Source: Caldimonas manganoxidans ATCC BAA-369 (lineage in GTDB: Bacteria > Pseudomonadota > Gammaproteobacteria > Burkholderiales > Burkholderiaceae_C). Taken from it: a DNA stretch of 64,000 bases. The position numbers were made by a program, and so were the translations under genes. The DNA is taken from the NCBI RefSeq assembly GCF_000381125.1, contig NZ_KB905940.1, forward strand, positions 1 to 64,000, written 5' to 3'. The notes beneath the pieces were generated by a model that saw only the letters and a list, made by a program, of their open reading frames with translations, had not been told where the DNA came from and made no database searches. Shown piece by piece: positions 51,505 through 61,041 of this stretch. Each line of letters begins with the position of its first letter. Positions within the stretch are counted from its first letter, which is position 1.

Positions 51505-52581
51505 TCACAAGGGGTTCAAAACATTCGCGGGGGTCCCGCCTTCGAGCCATTGTGCCCATTCCTCGGCCAAACGCTCACTCTCATCCACGCAACGCTGCCA
51601 TGCACGAGATCGGGCCTCGTTGTCGCTGCCATAGCGTTTGAAGTCGGTGCGGTCAGGCAGCTTGCGGTCAGGCAAGCTCGCCACCCACGAGGCAGCCGGC
51701 GCAAGCACCAGCACGTTGGCCAGCGCCGCCGTGGCCCGGTGGCGATGGCGCAGCGGCTTGTCCAGCCAGCCAGGCACGACGGCCTGCTGGAAATGCGGGT
51801 AGAGCACAATGCCCTCCCCCATGCTCGCATAGTTCCAGTGCAGATGGTAGTCGGTGATGCCGCCATCCCAATAAGCTCCCGGGGGCGCTCCGGCAATGTC
51901 GTGCACGGCCTTGAGCACGAAGGGAATGGAGCACGAAGCCAGCAGGGCCGCCTCGAAATTGTCGGCATCGAGCGTGACGCGCCGGTGGCGCAAGTCCGAC
52001 AGGTCCACGGGCAACGGCTCACCGGGGGTGGAAAACAGCACGCGTTCCAACCACAGGCTCAAACCGGGCCGAGCCACGGCATTGGTCAAGGCCGCGCCGA
52101 GGTAGCCCAAAGGCGTGCGCAGCCGCCCTTCCCGGCTCAGGACATGGCGGCCGCGTGAGACCACGATGTGCAGCCGATACCGAGGATGACCGACCAGGGA
52201 CTCGATGTGGCCATCGAAAAAGTCGTGCAGTTCTTCAGCGAAGACGCGACTGACTTCCTCGGCCGTGGGATAGGTTCTGCCTGGCGGTAGCTCGTAGCGC
52301 TGATGGATGTAGTCGTGGGCCAAGCGGGCAAAGGAGGTCTCGGCCTGCTCGAGCATGCCGGTGGCCATGCGCCAAGCGCCGATCGAAGCCCCTACGAGAT
52401 GGACCGTCTGGTCTGAGCGTGTCAGCCAGCGGCCAAAGATGTGACGGTCCAGATGGTTCAGGATCAGGCCCTTGGGTCCACCAGCGGCTCCGGCCACGAC
52501 CTTGACGGCTTGAGGGGACAGGCCGTGGCGCTCGATGTGCCGGCGCGCAGCCGGCCCGGCGTACAGACGCAAAGACTTCAT
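51505..52581 (-). CDS. Patatin-like phospholipase
   Basis: A 358-residue acyl hydrolase. The oxyanion region is AGAAGGPKGLILNHLDR, the nucleophile motif HLVGASIGAWRMA (GxSxG) and the dyad Asp is in YWDGGITDYHLHWNY (DGG). It begins MKSLRLYAGPAARRHIERHG. Patatins hydrolyse membrane phospholipids or other lipids, and in PHA-producing bacteria some act on granules; no specific evidence here. A strong terminator of sodC separates it from the gene upstream. It may be cotranscribed with the CorC-type gene, 34 bases downstream. Confidence 0.9.
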   Translation of the reverse strand: MKSLRLYAGPAARRHIERHGLSPQAVKVVAGAAGGPKGLILNHLDRHIFGRWLTRSDQTVHLVGASIGAWRMATGMLEQAETSFARLAHDYIHQRYELPPGRTYPTAEEVSRVFAEELHDFFDGHIESLVGHPRYRLHIVVSRGRHVLSREGRLRTPLGYLGAALTNAVARPGLSLWLERVLFSTPGEPLPVDLSDLRHRRVTLDADNFEAALLASCSIPFVLKAVHDIAGAPPGAYWDGGITDYHLHWNYASMGEGIVLYPHFQQAVVPGWLDKPLRHRHRATAALANVLVLAPAASWVASLPDRKLPDRTDFKRYGSDNEARSRAWQRCVDESERLAEEWAQWLEGGTPANVLNPL

Positions 52582-52596
52582 GGGCAAAAATGACGC

Positions 52597-52626
52597 AAAA
52601 AACAAGGCGCGGCAAACCGCGCCTTG
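52597..52626 (-). terminator. Rho-independent terminator of sodC
   Basis: On the minus strand a perfect 10-bp stem, caaggcgcgg with ccgcgccttg around a 4-base loop (52603-52626), is followed by a T6 run (52597-52602). It lies 26 bases after the sodC stop and before the patatin ATG. The clearest intrinsic terminator in the window. Confidence 0.9.
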
Positions 52627-52651
52627 CGAGGCTGCGAAAACAGCCGTGAGA

Positions 52652-53218
52652 TTATCGTGTGTGTTGGACGATCACGCCGCAGGCGATGCGCGCACCGGAG
52701 TTGCCAGTGGGCTGGGTGCGGTAGTCGTCGGGCTCGGCATGCACGATCAGTCCGCGACCGACGATGTCGGCGGCCCCGCGTCCGATGCTCACCCCACTGA
52801 GGGTAAAGCGCATATCGGCCTCGCCGTTGGCATTGCTGCGCAGGTTGGGCATGTCGCCCGCATGGCGAGGCCCTGCCTGGCCGCCGTGGGGATGGCCGCC
52901 GGGGTTGAAGTGCCCACCGGCGCTCATGCCGTCGCCGCTGGAGCAGTCCCCTTTGTCATGGATGTGGAAGCCATGCTCGGCATTGGGCTTGAGACCTTTG
53001 ACCATGGCGTGCACCATGACCTGATCCTCACCCATCTGGTGGAACATGACGCGACCGCCGGCCCCCTGGCCCCGCGTGGGCTCCAGAACCGCCATGGCCA
53101 TGGGCCCGCCCATCATCCGGCTGTGGTCCATACCTGCATGCGGGCCAGCACAGCCGCCCAGCGCCAAGGCAGCCACAGCGGCCGTCAGGCCACCTGGCAA
53201 GACAGCGTTACGGGGCAT
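52652..53218 (-). CDS. sodC: Lipoprotein Cu,Zn superoxide dismutase
   Basis: A 188-residue enzyme. Residues 1-22 are a lipoprotein signal (LTAAVAALALGGC). The segment after the lipidated Cys is rich in Met and His (AGPHAGMDHSRMMGGPMAMA). Copper and zinc ligands are in EHGFHIHDKGDCSSGDGMSA, GHFNPGGHPHGG, RHAGDMPNL and GLIVHAEPDDY; the disulphide Cys is in ARIACGVI. It dismutates superoxide outside the cytoplasm. AAGGAG precedes the ATG at 53218. Single gene with its own terminator. Confidence 0.95.
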   Translation of the reverse strand: MPRNAVLPGGLTAAVAALALGGCAGPHAGMDHSRMMGGPMAMAVLEPTRGQGAGGRVMFHQMGEDQVMVHAMVKGLKPNAEHGFHIHDKGDCSSGDGMSAGGHFNPGGHPHGGQAGPRHAGDMPNLRSNANGEADMRFTLSGVSIGRGAADIVGRGLIVHAEPDDYRTQPTGNSGARIACGVIVQHTR

Positions 53219-53289
53219 GATCCAACTCCTTCGTCGGCCATCGACGCCATGTACGATAGTCCGTCTGGCGCAGGAATGCCAGCCCTGTT

Positions 53290-55614
53290 TCAACGCTTGG
53301 ACTGCAGTTTCGCGAACGCCGCGGCCATGGCCGAGGGCATGGCAGATTGGGGCACGCCCCGGCCGCGGCCTGGCCGGTCCTGAGGCGACGGGGAGCGCTG
53401 GTCGTTGCCCATGCGCCCCCCCGTGGGGGCATCGAGCCGCATCGTCAGCGAAATGCGCTTTCGAGCAAGGTCGACCTCCAGCACCTTGACCTTGACGATG
53501 TCACCGGTCTTGACGATGTCGCGCGCGTCGTGGACGAACTTGTTGGACAGTTGGCTCACATGCACCAGGCCGTCCTGGTGGACACCCAGGTCCACGAAAG
53601 CCCCAAACTGCGCCACATTGCTGACCGTGCCTTCCAACACCATGCCGGGCTGCAGGTCCTTGATGTCTTCCACCCCCTCGTTGAAACGGGCCACCTTGAA
53701 GTCCGGGCGCGGATCGCGACCGGGTTTCTCCAGTTCGGCCAGGATGTCGCGGACCGTGATGGCACCGAATTTCTCATCGGCGAAGGCTTCGGGTTTGAGC
53801 TTGCGGATCACGTCGGCGCGCCCCATCACCTCGTGAATGGGCTTGCCCACATGCTGCAGCATGCGCTCGACCACGGGATAGGTTTCGGGGTGCACGCCGG
53901 ACATGTCCAAGGGATTGTCACCGTCGCGGATGCGTAGGAAGCCTGCGGCCTGTTCGAACGTCTTGGCGCCCAGACCGGCGACTTCCAACAATTGCTGGCG
54001 ATTGCGGAACGCGCCATGTGCGTCGCGCCAGCGCACGATGGCTGCGGCCACACTGGCGCTGAGGCCCGACACGCGCGCCAACAGCGGAGCCGAAGCGGTG
54101 TTGAGGTCCACACCCACCGAGTTCACGCAGTCTTCCACCACCGCATTCAGGCTGCGGGCCAGTTCGGCCTGGTTCACATCGTGTTGGTATTGGCCCACGC
54201 CGATGCTCTTGGGTTCGATCTTGACCAGCTCGGCCAGCGGATCTTGCACACGCCGCGCAATGGACACCGCGCCACGCAGGCTGACGTCCAGATCGGGCAA
54301 CTCTTTGCTGGCGTATTCCGAGGCGGAATAGACCGAGGCCCCCGCTTCGCTGACGACCACCTTGTCGATCTTGGTGCCCGGCGCCATGTGCTGAAGACGC
54401 TTGATCAGATCGGCCGCCAGCCTGTCGGTTTCACGGCTGGCCGTCCCGTTGCCAATGGCAATCAAATTCACGCCATGGGTGGCACACAACCGACCCAAGG
54501 TGTGCAGGGCTCCGTCCCAATCGTTGCGCGGTTCGTGCGGGTAGACGGTGGCCGTGTCCACGACCTTGCCGGTTTCGTTGACCACAGCCACTTTCACGCC
54601 GGTGCGGATCCCCGGATCCAGCCCCATCACCACACGCTTGCCCGCCGGGGCGGCCAGCAACAGGTCGCGCAGGTTTTCGGCAAAGACCTTGATGGCCACC
54701 TTCTCGGCCTCTTCACGCAGGCGGGCGAACAGATCGCGCTCCAGGCTGAGACTGAGCTTGACCTTCCAGGTCCAGGCGATGGTCTTGCGGATCAGTTCGT
54801 CGCCGGGCCGTTGGGCATGGCTCCAGCCCAGATGACGCGCGATGCGTCCTTCGGCCAGGGTCGGCCGGCCGGGGACGACCTCCTCGTCCAGCACCAGCTT
54901 GGCGTCCAGGATGTCCTGCGCCCGTCCGCGGAAAACCGCCAGCGCTCGGTGCGAAGGTACGCTGCGGATGGGCTCGGCGTAATCGAAATAGTCCCGAAAC
55001 TTGGCCACTTCGGGGAGGTTTTCGTCCTTGCCAGCCATCAAGCGCGACTGGAAGATGCCCTCCTCCCACAGCCATTCGCGCAACTGGCCCACCAGCGCGG
55101 CGTCCTCAGCCCAGCGCTCGGACAGCAGGTCGCGCACACCATCGAGCACCGCGTGGGCATCGGCGAAGCCCGCTTCGGGGTTGACGAAGGCGGCGGCCTC
55201 GGCCAGCGGCTCCAGCGATGGATCGCCAAACAATCGGTCGGCCAAAGGCTCCAAGCCGGCCTCGCGGGCGATCATGCCCTTGGTGCGCCGCTTGGGCTTG
55301 TAGGGCAGATACAAATCCTCGAGTTCTTGCTTGGTGGGGGCGGCCTCGATCGCGGCTTGCAACTCGGGGGTGAGCTTGCCCTGCTCGGCAATGCTCTTGA
55401 GCACCGCGGCACGGCGGTCCTCGAGCTCGCGCAGGTAGGCCAGTCGCACCTCGAGTTCGCGCAACTGCGCGTCATTCAAGCCGCCCGTGGCTTCTTTGCG
55501 GTAGCGCGCGATGAAGGGCACGGTCGCCCCCCCATCGAGCAATTCCACGGCCGCATGCACTTGTTGCGGCCGAACGTTCAACTCAGCGGCAATCTGATGA
55601 AGGATTTTGTCCAA
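53290..55614 (-). CDS. tex: Tex family RNA-binding transcription accessory protein
   Basis: A 774-residue protein: Tex N-terminal helical domain ([20 protein letters not shown]), YqgF/RNase H-like domain ([20 protein letters not shown]), HhH domains ([20 protein letters not shown]-like region, [18 protein letters not shown]) and a C-terminal S1 domain ([30 protein letters not shown]), ending in a Gly/Arg/Pro-rich tail. Tex acts in transcription and RNA handling and affects toxin expression in Bordetella. The start is a TTG at 55614; no ATG precedes the conserved N-terminus in frame. Confidence 0.95.
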   Translation of the reverse strand: MDKILHQIAAELNVRPQQVHAAVELLDGGATVPFIARYRKEATGGLNDAQLRELEVRLAYLRELEDRRAAVLKSIAEQGKLTPELQAAIEAAPTKQELEDLYLPYKPKRRTKGMIAREAGLEPLADRLFGDPSLEPLAEAAAFVNPEAGFADAHAVLDGVRDLLSERWAEDAALVGQLREWLWEEGIFQSRLMAGKDENLPEVAKFRDYFDYAEPIRSVPSHRALAVFRGRAQDILDAKLVLDEEVVPGRPTLAEGRIARHLGWSHAQRPGDELIRKTIAWTWKVKLSLSLERDLFARLREEAEKVAIKVFAENLRDLLLAAPAGKRVVMGLDPGIRTGVKVAVVNETGKVVDTATVYPHEPRNDWDGALHTLGRLCATHGVNLIAIGNGTASRETDRLAADLIKRLQHMAPGTKIDKVVVSEAGASVYSASEYASKELPDLDVSLRGAVSIARRVQDPLAELVKIEPKSIGVGQYQHDVNQAELARSLNAVVEDCVNSVGVDLNTASAPLLARVSGLSASVAAAIVRWRDAHGAFRNRQQLLEVAGLGAKTFEQAAGFLRIRDGDNPLDMSGVHPETYPVVERMLQHVGKPIHEVMGRADVIRKLKPEAFADEKFGAITVRDILAELEKPGRDPRPDFKVARFNEGVEDIKDLQPGMVLEGTVSNVAQFGAFVDLGVHQDGLVHVSQLSNKFVHDARDIVKTGDIVKVKVLEVDLARKRISLTMRLDAPTGGRMGNDQRSPSPQDRPGRGRGVPQSAMPSAMAAAFAKLQSKR

Positions 55615-55703
55615 GGCGGTAGAGGCTCACATGAAGCAAACTCGGCAGTTTGCCATAGGCACCTGTTCCCGCAGCTGGTCCTGGGCCGCTTCTCGGGGGT
55701 GCC

Positions 55704-56612
55704 TCACCCCATGGCGGCCCGCAACGCGCTGCGCAGCTGCTGGCCAATGTCCGGCCGGCTCTCGAACGGGTCGCTCGGGTTGCGCCCAAGCACGATGTCT
55801 TCCAGTCGCTTTTGCACGATGCCCAACGCCTGCGGATGGCTGTAGATGTAGAACTGCCGCGCACGCACGGCATCGAGCACCTTCGCGGCGACTTCGGCCG
55901 CAGTGACCTTGCCGGAGGTGACGGCTTTTTCGCTCATCGCACGGGCGATCATCTGGCTGGGCGTGGGCGGCGTGCTTTGCGCCTGCGGGGGACGGTTGCG
56001 CTCGGATCGGTGGATGCCGGTGGGCACGAAGTAGGGACACAGCACCGAGGCGGTGACTTGGTCGGTGACCAAGCGAAGATCCTGGTACAGCGTTTCAGAC
56101 AGACTGACCACGGCGTGCTTGCTGACGTTGTAGACCCCCATGTTGGGCGCGTTGAGCAGGCCTGCCATGGAGGCGGTGTTCACGATGTGGCCTTCGTAGG
56201 CGGCATCGGCGCGTGCCGCTTGGAGCATCATCGGCGTGAAGACACGCACCCCATGGGCCACCCCCATCAGATTGACGCCGAGCACCCATTCCCAATCCTG
56301 CACAGAATGCTCCCAGATCAATCCACCGGCGCCGACACCCGCATTGTTGAACACGAGGTGAGGAACGCCGAAGCGTTCGACGGTGGCCGCCGCCAGGGCT
56401 TCGACTTGCTCGCCGCGCGAGACATCCACGCGCTGAGCCAGCACCGGCGCGCCCAAAGCTTGAACCTCGGCGGCGGCCAGCTCCAGCGCGTCGGGCTGCA
56501 CATCGGCCATCACGACATTCATGCCCTCGCGTGCCGCCAGGCGGGCCAGTTCCAGTCCGAAGCCCGATGCCGCACCGGTCAGCACCGCCGTCTTGCCTTT
56601 GAGTTCTTTCAT
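55704..56612 (-). CDS. SDR-family oxidoreductase
   Basis: A 302-residue classical short-chain dehydrogenase. The cofactor motif is AVLTGAASGFGLELARLAA; NNAG is in LVFNNAGVGAGGLIWEH; the catalytic Ser is in NTASMAGLL and YxxxK in GVYNVSKHAVV. The long C-terminal extension (about 230-302) is typical of this subfamily. GAGGAGAC precedes the ATG at 56612; the upstream frame is not homologous. It is 28 bases after the acyl-CoA dehydrogenase and probably part of the same transcript. Substrate unknown. Confidence 0.92.
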   Translation of the reverse strand: MKELKGKTAVLTGAASGFGLELARLAAREGMNVVMADVQPDALELAAAEVQALGAPVLAQRVDVSRGEQVEALAAATVERFGVPHLVFNNAGVGAGGLIWEHSVQDWEWVLGVNLMGVAHGVRVFTPMMLQAARADAAYEGHIVNTASMAGLLNAPNMGVYNVSKHAVVSLSETLYQDLRLVTDQVTASVLCPYFVPTGIHRSERNRPPQAQSTPPTPSQMIARAMSEKAVTSGKVTAAEVAAKVLDAVRARQFYIYSHPQALGIVQKRLEDIVLGRNPSDPFESRPDIGQQLRSALRAAMG

Positions 56613-56640
56613 ACGGTCTCCTCGATGAATACGCCACGGT

Positions 56641-58305
56641 TCACGCCGGCAGGGCTCGTTGCAGCAAGCCTTCCACATCGACGGCCGCCGGCAGGCTGCC
56701 ATAACACAGGTGATGGAAGTCGCCCAGCCGGGAAGCGATGAAGGCGTCGAAAACGAAGTCCGGCGCATGGCGGCGCAACAAGGCCGCCTGCACGACCAAC
56801 GCCAGTTCCTGCGCGAGTCGACGGGCGTCATGCTCATCGACAGCATCGCCCATGCAGTCCAGCACGCGGGCGCGGGCTGCATCGGCCACCGGGTGGGCGG
56901 CCTTCAGCGGCTCCAGTTCACTGGCCACCGCCTCGCGGACGCTGGGGCCGACCCGCTGCAGTACGCGCAAGAGATCCAACGCCATGATGTTGCCCGCTCC
57001 TTCCCAGATGGAATTGAGCGGCATCTCACGGTAGATGCGCGCCATCACGCCCTCGCCGCCTTCTTCGACATAGCCATTGCCGCCCAGGCATTCCATGGCT
57101 TCCTGGGCAAAGCCGCTGCCGCGCTTGCAAATCCAGAACTTGGCCACCGGTGTCAACACCCGCCGCATGAGGGCCTCGTAAGGGTCGTCCTGGCGGTCGA
57201 AGGCGCGGGCCAGCCGCAGGCTCAGTGCGGTGGCCGCCTCACTCTCCAGCGCCAGATCGGCCAGCACGTTGCGCATCAGGGCATGCTGCACCAGCGCACG
57301 ACCGAAGGCTTGGCGCTGGCGTGCATGGTGCAGAGCCAGCGACAGGGCCTGGCGCATCAGGCCCGTGGTGCCCAAGGCGCAGTCCAACCGGGTGAGCGTG
57401 CCCATCTCCAGAATCTGCGGTACCCCGCGCCCCTCTTCACCGACCAACCAAGCCTGCGCCCCGGTGAACTCGACTTCGGAGCTGGCATTGGCCTTGTTGC
57501 CCAGCTTGTCTTTGAGACGTTGGATGCGCAAGGCGTTACGCTGTCCATCGGGCAAGACGCGTGGCAGGAAGAAGCAGCTCAGGCCAGCCTCGGCCTGGGC
57601 CAGCACCAGGAAGGCATCGCACATGGGCGCGGAAAAGAACCATTTGTGGCCCACGAGCCGATAGCAACGGCCCCAAGGCGTATCACCCTCGAAGTGGGCG
57701 CGCGTGGTGTTGGCGCGCACGTCCGAGCCGCCTTGCTTTTCGGTCATGCCCATGCCCATGGTCACCCCGGCTTTGTCCCGAAAAACCACCAGGCGCGGGT
57801 CGTATTCGGTGCTGGTCAGACGCGGGAACCAGTCCGCCAGTATCGCGGGGTTGCCGCGCAGCGCCGCCGTGGCGGCGTAGCTCATCGAGATGGGGCACAG
57901 CACCGAGGGTTCGAGTTCGGTGAACAGCATGAAGCCAGCGGCGCGCTCCACATGGGCCCCTGGACCCAGCGCCCAGGGCCTGGCATGCAGACCGTGCGCA
58001 ATGGCCGCTCCCATCAAGGCATGGTAGCTCGGATGGAACTCGACCTCGTCGATGCGACGGCCAAAGCGGTCATGGGTGCGCAACACGGGCCCATGCACAT
58101 TGGCCCAGCGCGCATGCGCTTGCATCGCCGCCGAGCCGGCCAAGGCCCCCAAGGCCTTGAGCCGATCCTCGGCCGCTGCGTGAGCCTGGGCTGGCAGATG
58201 TGCAGCCAACCCCTCGCGCAACGGCAGGTTGGCTTCGAAGAGATTCACATCCACCAGCGGGCTGCTTTGGTTGAAGACCTCGTGGGTGAGCGTCGGATCG
58301 TCCAT
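56641..58305 (-). CDS. AidB-like acyl-CoA dehydrogenase
   Basis: A 554-residue flavoprotein resembling AidB. The N-terminus has VFNQSSPLVDVNLFEANLPL; the FAD/substrate regions GMGMTEKQGGSDVRANTT, GHKWFFSAPMCDAFLVLAQA, and the C-terminal segment YREMPLNSIWEGAGNIMALD containing the expected catalytic-Glu region. E. coli AidB binds DNA and protects it from alkylation, though family members in catabolic clusters may act on acyl-CoA. Here the neighbours are all acyl-CoA or alcohol metabolism genes, so a catabolic role is plausible. Confidence 0.9.
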   Translation of the reverse strand: MDDPTLTHEVFNQSSPLVDVNLFEANLPLREGLAAHLPAQAHAAAEDRLKALGALAGSAAMQAHARWANVHGPVLRTHDRFGRRIDEVEFHPSYHALMGAAIAHGLHARPWALGPGAHVERAAGFMLFTELEPSVLCPISMSYAATAALRGNPAILADWFPRLTSTEYDPRLVVFRDKAGVTMGMGMTEKQGGSDVRANTTRAHFEGDTPWGRCYRLVGHKWFFSAPMCDAFLVLAQAEAGLSCFFLPRVLPDGQRNALRIQRLKDKLGNKANASSEVEFTGAQAWLVGEEGRGVPQILEMGTLTRLDCALGTTGLMRQALSLALHHARQRQAFGRALVQHALMRNVLADLALESEAATALSLRLARAFDRQDDPYEALMRRVLTPVAKFWICKRGSGFAQEAMECLGGNGYVEEGGEGVMARIYREMPLNSIWEGAGNIMALDLLRVLQRVGPSVREAVASELEPLKAAHPVADAARARVLDCMGDAVDEHDARRLAQELALVVQAALLRRHAPDFVFDAFIASRLGDFHHLCYGSLPAAVDVEGLLQRALPA

Positions 58306-58338
58306 CGCCTGTCCTCCGTGGAGGATGCTTCTCCTTGC

Positions 58339-59364
58339 TCAGAGGAGCCGCACCAGTTGCTTGCCGAAGTTGCGCCCTTTGAGCAGACCGATGAAAGCCT
58401 CGGGCGCGCTTTCCAGTCCATGGGCGATGCTTTCACGATACTTGAGTCGGCCGCTGGCCACCAGCGCACCAAGCTCCTTCAGGGCCTCGGGCCAAACGTC
58501 CATGTGCTCGCTGACGATGAAGCCTTCCACACGCAGCCGCGAGACGAGGATCATCTGCGGGTGCTGCAACGGGATGGGATCGCCGTTGTAGCCGGCGATC
58601 ATGCCGCACACCGCAATGCGGCCGAAGGCATTCATTTGCAGCAGCACCGCATCGAGCACCGAGCCGCCGACATTTTCGAAGTGCCCATCGATGCCGTCAG
58701 GCGTGGCGCTGCGCAAGGCCGCGTGCAGAGACTCCACAGTGGGATGCTGTCGGTAATCGATGCAGGCGTCGAAACCCAGTTCGTCCACCACGTAGCGACA
58801 TTTGTCGGGACCGCCGGCAAAGCCAACCACGCGGCAGCCTCGGCTTTTGGCCAATTGGCCCACGACGCTGCCGACGGCGCCGCTGGCCGCACTGACGGTG
58901 ATGGTTTGCCCGGGACGGGGCTCACAGATCTTCATCAGTCCGTACCAGGCAGTGACCCCAGGCATGCCCACGGCGCCCAGATAGGCCGACAGCGGAATGT
59001 GGGTGGTATCGACCTTGCGCAGCACGCCGGGCCGTGTGGCATCGACGAGCGCATACTCCTGCCAGCCGCCCATGCCGACGACCTTGTCACCAGGGGCATA
59101 CTGCGGGTGACGCGAGGCCAGCACCTCGCCGACAGTGCCACCGATCATCACCTCGTTCAACGGCTGCGGTTGGGCATAGCTCTTGCCCTCGCTCATGCGC
59201 CCACGCATGTAGGGATCCAGCGACAGATAGTGGTGCCGGACCAGCACCTGTCCTTCTGCGAGTTGGTCGGGGCTGGGCAGGGAAGACTCGACGAGGCGGA
59301 AGTTGTCGATGCTGGGCTCGCCCTGAGGGCGCGACACCAGCAGGATTTGACGATTGACAATCAT
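58339..59364 (-). CDS. NADP-dependent medium-chain oxidoreductase (CurA/LTB4DH-like)
   Basis: A 341-residue zinc-free MDR enzyme. The N-terminus is LVSRPQGEPSIDNFRLVESS; the NADPH region is VSAASGAVGSVVGQLAKSRG; also YDLMKICEP-type and NEVMIGGTVGEV segments. Relatives reduce alpha,beta-unsaturated ketones such as prostaglandin/curcumin analogues. It begins with MIVNRQILLVSR. It is 33 bases upstream of the AidB-like gene on the same strand. The natural substrate is unknown. Confidence 0.92.
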   Translation of the reverse strand: MIVNRQILLVSRPQGEPSIDNFRLVESSLPSPDQLAEGQVLVRHHYLSLDPYMRGRMSEGKSYAQPQPLNEVMIGGTVGEVLASRHPQYAPGDKVVGMGGWQEYALVDATRPGVLRKVDTTHIPLSAYLGAVGMPGVTAWYGLMKICEPRPGQTITVSAASGAVGSVVGQLAKSRGCRVVGFAGGPDKCRYVVDELGFDACIDYRQHPTVESLHAALRSATPDGIDGHFENVGGSVLDAVLLQMNAFGRIAVCGMIAGYNGDPIPLQHPQMILVSRLRVEGFIVSEHMDVWPEALKELGALVASGRLKYRESIAHGLESAPEAFIGLLKGRNFGKQLVRLL

Positions 59365-59387
59365 GGCGAATTCCTCGGGCTGAGCAT

Positions 59388-59843
59388 TCAGTCGGAGCCG
59401 TCGCCATCGAGACGCCGCTGCAAAGGTGCGACCTCGCGTGCGCCGGTGGGCAAGGCTCTCACATATTTGAAAGTCCCGGTGGCCTGAGCGGCCAGCGTTC
59501 CGTCTTCACGATAGACGCGGCCTTCGCAAAAAGCCAGGGTGGCCGTGCGGTGCAGCAAGCTGCCCACGGCCCGCAGACGGCCCTGGCCAGGACGCATGAA
59601 GCTGGTTTTCATCTCCAGGGTCACCACACCGGGACCATAGTGGGCCGCAGGGTCGTTGACGCTGCGTGCCGCATGGGCCATGACCACGTCCAACAACGTC
59701 ATCACGGCACCACCATGGGCCACGCCAAAGGAGTTGCAATGGTCCTCGCGCAAGGCATAAAGGATCTCGGCCTGCCCCTCGGCCATGCGCACGAGTTCGA
59801 AGCCCAGGGCTTGGACGAAGGGAATGTGGACGGGAAACTGCAT
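59388..59843 (-). CDS. PaaI-family hot-dog thioesterase
   Basis: A 151-residue acyl-CoA thioesterase. The PaaI signature is NSFGVAHGGAVMTLLDVVMA; downstream VVTLEMKTSFMRPGQGRLRA and CEGRVYREDGTLAAQATGTF. The ATG at 59843 is chosen; a TTG at 59855 would overlap the upstream SDR stop (TTGA) and add four residues. It likely releases CoA from aromatic or short-chain acyl thioesters in this cluster. Confidence 0.92.
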   Translation of the reverse strand: MQFPVHIPFVQALGFELVRMAEGQAEILYALREDHCNSFGVAHGGAVMTLLDVVMAHAARSVNDPAAHYGPGVVTLEMKTSFMRPGQGRLRAVGSLLHRTATLAFCEGRVYREDGTLAAQATGTFKYVRALPTGAREVAPLQRRLDGDGSD

Positions 59844-59851
59844 GACGCGAT

Positions 59852-60640
59852 TCAACCGCCCGTCAGTGCACTGACACCGCCGTCCACCGCGAGAATCTGC
59901 CCCGTGATGTGCTTGCCAGCCCGCGTGGCAAACAGCAGCGCAGCTCCTTTGAGGTCTTCGTCGTCACCCAGGCGTTGCAACGGCGCATGTGCCGCCAGCG
60001 TATCGGCGCCCACCGTCTCGAGTACGCCCCGCGTCATCTTGCTGGGGAAGAAGCCCGGCGCGATGGCATTGACCGTGATGCCATAGCGTCCCCATTCGCA
60101 AGCCAACGCCCGGGTGAAATTGATCACGGCCCCTTTGCTGGTGTTGTAGGCAATCGTACTCATCACCGTGGGCAGCTGCCCGCCCAGACCGGCGATCGAG
60201 GCAATGTTGATGATGCGGCCCTGACGGCGCGGGATCATGCAACGTTTGCCAATGGCCTGGGTCAGCAAAAAGACACCGCGAATGTTGAGGTTCATCACCT
60301 TGTCCCAAGCCTCGATCGGGTGGTCCTCGGCCGGAGCCCCCCATGTCGCGCCGGCATTGTTGACCAGGACATCGACCGGACCGAGCCGCTGCAAGGTCTC
60401 ATCGACCAGGCGCTGGATGTCGGCTTCCTTGGCGCCGTCGGCGGCGATCCAGCGCGCATCGATGCCACGGTCTTGCAGATGGGCGACGGCTTCTTCCAGC
60501 TCAGGCGCCTTGCGGGCGCTGAGCATGATCTTGGCGCCGGCCTCGCCGAGCGCCTCGGCGATCTGCAGGCCCAATCCGCGCGAGCCGCCGGTGACGAGGG
60601 CCACGCGGCCGCTGAGGTCGAAAAGAGAGGATACGCTCAT
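59852..60640 (-). CDS. SDR-family oxidoreductase (3-oxoacyl reductase-like)
   Basis: A 262-residue short-chain dehydrogenase: ALVTGGSRGLGLQIAEALG, LVNNAGATWGAPAEDHP, the Ser in INIASIAGLGG, and YxxxK in IAYNTSKGAVINF. The C-terminus GQILAVDGGVSALTGG is typical of FabG/gluconate-5-dehydrogenase relatives. The ATG at 60640 begins MSVSSLFDLSGRVAL. It lies between the Dabb protein and the PaaI thioesterase on one strand. A role in reduction or oxidation of a 3-hydroxyacyl intermediate is inferred only from context. Confidence 0.92.
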   Translation of the reverse strand: MSVSSLFDLSGRVALVTGGSRGLGLQIAEALGEAGAKIMLSARKAPELEEAVAHLQDRGIDARWIAADGAKEADIQRLVDETLQRLGPVDVLVNNAGATWGAPAEDHPIEAWDKVMNLNIRGVFLLTQAIGKRCMIPRRQGRIINIASIAGLGGQLPTVMSTIAYNTSKGAVINFTRALACEWGRYGITVNAIAPGFFPSKMTRGVLETVGADTLAAHAPLQRLGDDEDLKGAALLFATRAGKHITGQILAVDGGVSALTGG

Positions 60641-60687
60641 GGTGGATAAAGGGTTCAACGACGGATCAGGGACAGGCGCACTGGGTT

Positions 60688-61041
60688 TCACAGGGAGCCC
60701 GGTGCGGTGGGAGCGAAAGACAAGTCTTGCGCGAGGTCCACGTCGGCCAACCCCGGCGCCTGGCTGGGGTAATCGAGCACCACGCGATCCAGGCGCAATG
60801 AGGCGAGCTGCGACGCGATGGCCTTGTGATGCGGATGATTTTGGTAGGCCTGCAACGCCGCCGGGTCGGCAAAGCCCGAGACGAGCACCACATCCATCGA
60901 GGCCTCCAGCCCGGGGGAGCGGATGCCCACCTCCCACTCCAAGATGCCAGGCACGACCGATTTACAAGAATCCAGCAAGTCCTTGAACTTCGCAGCATCG
61001 GCCGGATCGCGCAGTCGCCACATGACGATGTGTCGGATCAT
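60688..61041 (-). CDS. Dabb-domain (stress-responsive alpha/beta-barrel) protein
   Basis: A 117-residue small protein with the Dabb pattern: MIRHIVMWRLRDPADAAKF, LEWEVGIRSPGLEASMDVV, LVSGFADPAALQAYQNHPHH. Its C-terminal extension is Asp/Leu-rich. Dabb domains dimerise into a ferredoxin-like barrel; functions range from stress response to small-ligand enzymes. The start overlaps the stop of the upstream membrane-protein gene by four bases. Confidence 0.9.
   Translation of the reverse strand: MIRHIVMWRLRDPADAAKFKDLLDSCKSVVPGILEWEVGIRSPGLEASMDVVLVSGFADPAALQAYQNHPHHKAIASQLASLRLDRVVLDYPSQAPGLADVDLAQDLSFAPTAPGSL

Noticed and set aside
56659-59487. 942-codon plus-strand frame
   Set aside because: Spans the reverse complement of two well-supported genes (AidB-like and MDR); its residues are typical antisense shadow composition.
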